Source of the DNA: an uncultured Lachnospiraceae bacterium
GTDB taxonomy: Bacteria; Bacillota; Clostridia; Lachnospirales; Lachnospiraceae
Direction of reading: 5' to 3'
DNA: 6,261 nucleotides
Assembly: GCA_910579325.1 (NCBI GenBank)
Contig: CAJTTU010000139.1
Location: 373 to 6,633, forward strand
Positions 4,916 to 6,261 of the stretch are shown piece by piece. How positions within the stretch are numbered: position 1 is the first letter of the stretch; every line of letters begins with the position of its first letter. A program made the position numbers and the translations under genes. The notes under the pieces were generated by a model. That model had not been told where the DNA came from, ran no database searches, and was given only the letters and a program-made list of their open reading frames with translations.

Positions 4916-6261
4916 TTATTTTGAATGTACTTTGATATAGTCATCCAGCGCCTCTTCCACGCCCTGCTCCAGCATGCTTTCCGGCGCTTCCTCCAGGCGG
5001 CGCTTCCACTCAGCGTTCGCCCTTTTCAGAACATAGTTCCGTTCCTCATCCGGAATATTGTCTCTGTTCCAGTCCGTATATTTGGGATACCATGCGTCAT
5101 ACATCAGATCAATAGTATCATCCTCCAGAAGGAAGGTTCCGCCGGAGCCTACGCCGAGAATCGTCTCCAGCGCCGCCGCCTCTTCGGACACGTCGATTCC
5201 CTTTTTCACATACAGAAGGCGACTGGTGATTTCCTCGTCCAGTATGGTTTTCTCATAAGAGGTGGTCATCAGGGCGTCCAGCGTACCGATTTCGCCCAGC
5301 TGATAGTCGGCGCCGGAGAGAATGTTGCACATCGTGCCCTCATAGGACTCCATGCCGCTCTGGAAGTCATTGACGGAGCTTTCTGTGGTATAAGGCTCCG
5401 TACGGGTAGGCAGGTTGTAGAACCGTTTGCCCATTTCAATGGAGCCGATCTGCAGCATCACACGTCCGGGAGAACCACAGCAGTATCTTGCGCCCTTCAT
5501 ATTTCCGGGGCAGGCCGCCACGCCGTATCCCACCGCGTTTCCGGGATTGATTAGCTGTGTCAGGACGATGCCCGCCAGCTGTTCGGCGTTCTGCATCACA
5601 ACCGCAGCGAAAATCTGAATCGGCCCCGTAACGCCTGTGCTGGTGGCGGAACCAAGGGTAACCGCCTGGCCTCTTTCCGCCAGAGCCACGATGGCGTCGG
5701 CCACCTCCCGGCTGTATCCCATAGGGCTTAAAGAAGGACAGGAACCCGGCGCAATCCAGATGTTTCCTCCCTTTTCCAGCTTTTCCCCTGAGACAATTTC
5801 CATCATGTCCATGATCTCATTTAATTCTTCATAGGTATAAAGCCGGGTGTAAACAGGTTTATCCGTATTCTTTAAAAGGGCTTTGGTAACCAGCATATGG
5901 GCGTTGGGATTGTCTGTAATGTCGCCGGCTTCCACGCCGTTATTGGTATTGATATTAATGACATCGCTGGCCTGGTAGATTTTTGCCAGATTCTCAACGT
6001 CCTTTAAAGTGCCGGCCCGCTTCCCCTCATCCAGCGTCCTCACATTCACCGGGCCTATGGGCGTACACACGCCGTAATCGCCGCCGCCCAGATCCAGGTT
6101 TCTTTCACTGTTCCGCCCATGAATCACAAAATGGCTGGGAACCAGATCGAGAGCCGCCTGAACCTGCTTTTCCGTAATGAAAATCTGACTGCCCTCCACT
6201 TTAAAGCCATGCTCCTTAAAGATTTTCAGTGCCCTCTCATTGTCAATGTGGATACCGTTTT
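4916..6261 (-). CDS. Trimethylamine methyltransferase family (MttB superfamily) protein, pyrrolysine-free, 5' end outside window
   Basis: Members transfer a methyl group from a methylated amine, often a quaternary amine, to the cobalt of a partner corrinoid protein in the cytoplasm. The frame is open from the right edge (NGIHIDNERALKIFKEHGFK precedes the GTG at 6199), so that GTG is internal and 447 residues are visible; family proteins are about 470-500, so only a short N-terminus is missing. Family features, numbered from the GTG codon: HGRNSERNLDLGGGDYG (27-43); PGSCPSLSPMGYS (151-163); the barrel segment TSTGVTGPIQIFAAVV (186-201), then MQNAEQLAGIVLTQLINPG (202-220); RFYNLP (259-264); and a C-terminal Trp/Tyr/Arg-rich helical tail. 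No in-frame TAG occurs, so it belongs with the non-pyrrolysine MttB homologues, a group that includes glycine betaine (MtgB), proline betaine (MtpB) and carnitine (MtcB) demethylases. Which substrate applies here cannot be told. No corrinoid protein or reactivase gene is in the window. The stop TAA is 87 nt before the ferredoxin start. Confidence 0.92.
   Translation of the reverse strand, partial: NGIHIDNERALKIFKEHGFKVEGSQIFITEKQVQAALDLVPSHFVIHGRNSERNLDLGGGDYGVCTPIGPVNVRTLDEGKRAGTLKDVENLAKIYQASDVININTNNGVEAGDITDNPNAHMLVTKALLKNTDKPVYTRLYTYEELNEIMDMMEIVSGEKLEKGGNIWIAPGSCPSLSPMGYSREVADAIVALAERGQAVTLGSATSTGVTGPIQIFAAVVMQNAEQLAGIVLTQLINPGNAVGYGVAACPGNMKGARYCCGSPGRVMLQIGSIEMGKRFYNLPTRTEPYTTESSVNDFQSGMESYEGTMCNILSGADYQLGEIGTLDALMTTSYEKTILDEEITSRLLYVKKGIDVSEEAAALETILGVGSGGTFLLEDDTIDLMYDAWYPKYTDWNRDNIPDEERNYVLKRANAEWKRRLEEAPESMLEQGVEEALDDYIKVHSK

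Noticed and set aside
4925..5554. Long plus-strand open frame (209 codons) opposite the methyltransferase.
   Set aside because: It lies entirely antisense to a gene with clear family motifs, has no recognisable domain and a His/Arg-rich composition typical of antisense shadow frames.
4916..6199. Methyltransferase beginning at the GTG at 6199.
   Set aside because: The frame stays open to the window edge and the upstream residues (GIHIDNERALKIFKEHGFK) look like the family's N-terminal region, so the GTG is an internal Val codon.

Overview
The window holds one strand-consistent gene cluster. All seven genes read leftward (minus strand), packed with overlaps or very short gaps, with no sign of a promoter or intrinsic terminator between them. 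No gene-free stretch exceeds about 90 bases. Moderate GC (about half, by eye), strong AGGAGG-type ribosome binding sites and the gene content (Vor-type ferredoxin oxidoreductase, a pyrrolysine-free MttB homologue, a YitT-like protein) suggest an anaerobic Clostridia member such as a gut Lachnospiraceae. That placement is an inference, not a database match.

Layout in transcription order, from the right edge: (1) an MttB-superfamily methyltransferase whose 5' end lies outside the window (4916-6261); (2) a small 2x[4Fe-4S] ferredoxin subunit (4610-4828); (3) the alpha subunit of a 2-oxoacid:ferredoxin oxidoreductase, broken by an exact 44-bp tandem duplication (3484-4613); (4) the thiamine-pyrophosphate beta subunit (2732-3484); (5) the gamma subunit (2208-2732); (6) a fused ADP-forming acyl-CoA synthetase (111-2192); (7) the first 36 codons of a membrane protein, probably YitT-family, running off the left edge (1-108).

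How the genes could work together: the delta-alpha-beta-gamma enzyme would oxidise a 2-oxoacid to an acyl-CoA, CO2 and reduced ferredoxin. The ADP-forming synthetase would then turn the acyl-CoA into the free acid with capture of one ATP. This is a classic anaerobic substrate-level phosphorylation module. The methyltransferase would move a methyl group from a quaternary or tertiary amine to a corrinoid protein not seen here, which suggests the module may serve catabolism of a methylated nitrogen compound. That link is inference from gene order.

The most notable observation is the 44-bp perfect tandem duplication (4484-4527 and 4528-4571) inside the alpha-subunit gene. It creates an in-frame TAG at the junction after 28 codons and shifts the frame. 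Removing one copy restores a clean 361-codon reading frame with the conserved GYPITP motif. The duplication is therefore either a recent loss-of-function (possibly revertible) mutation or an assembly artefact.
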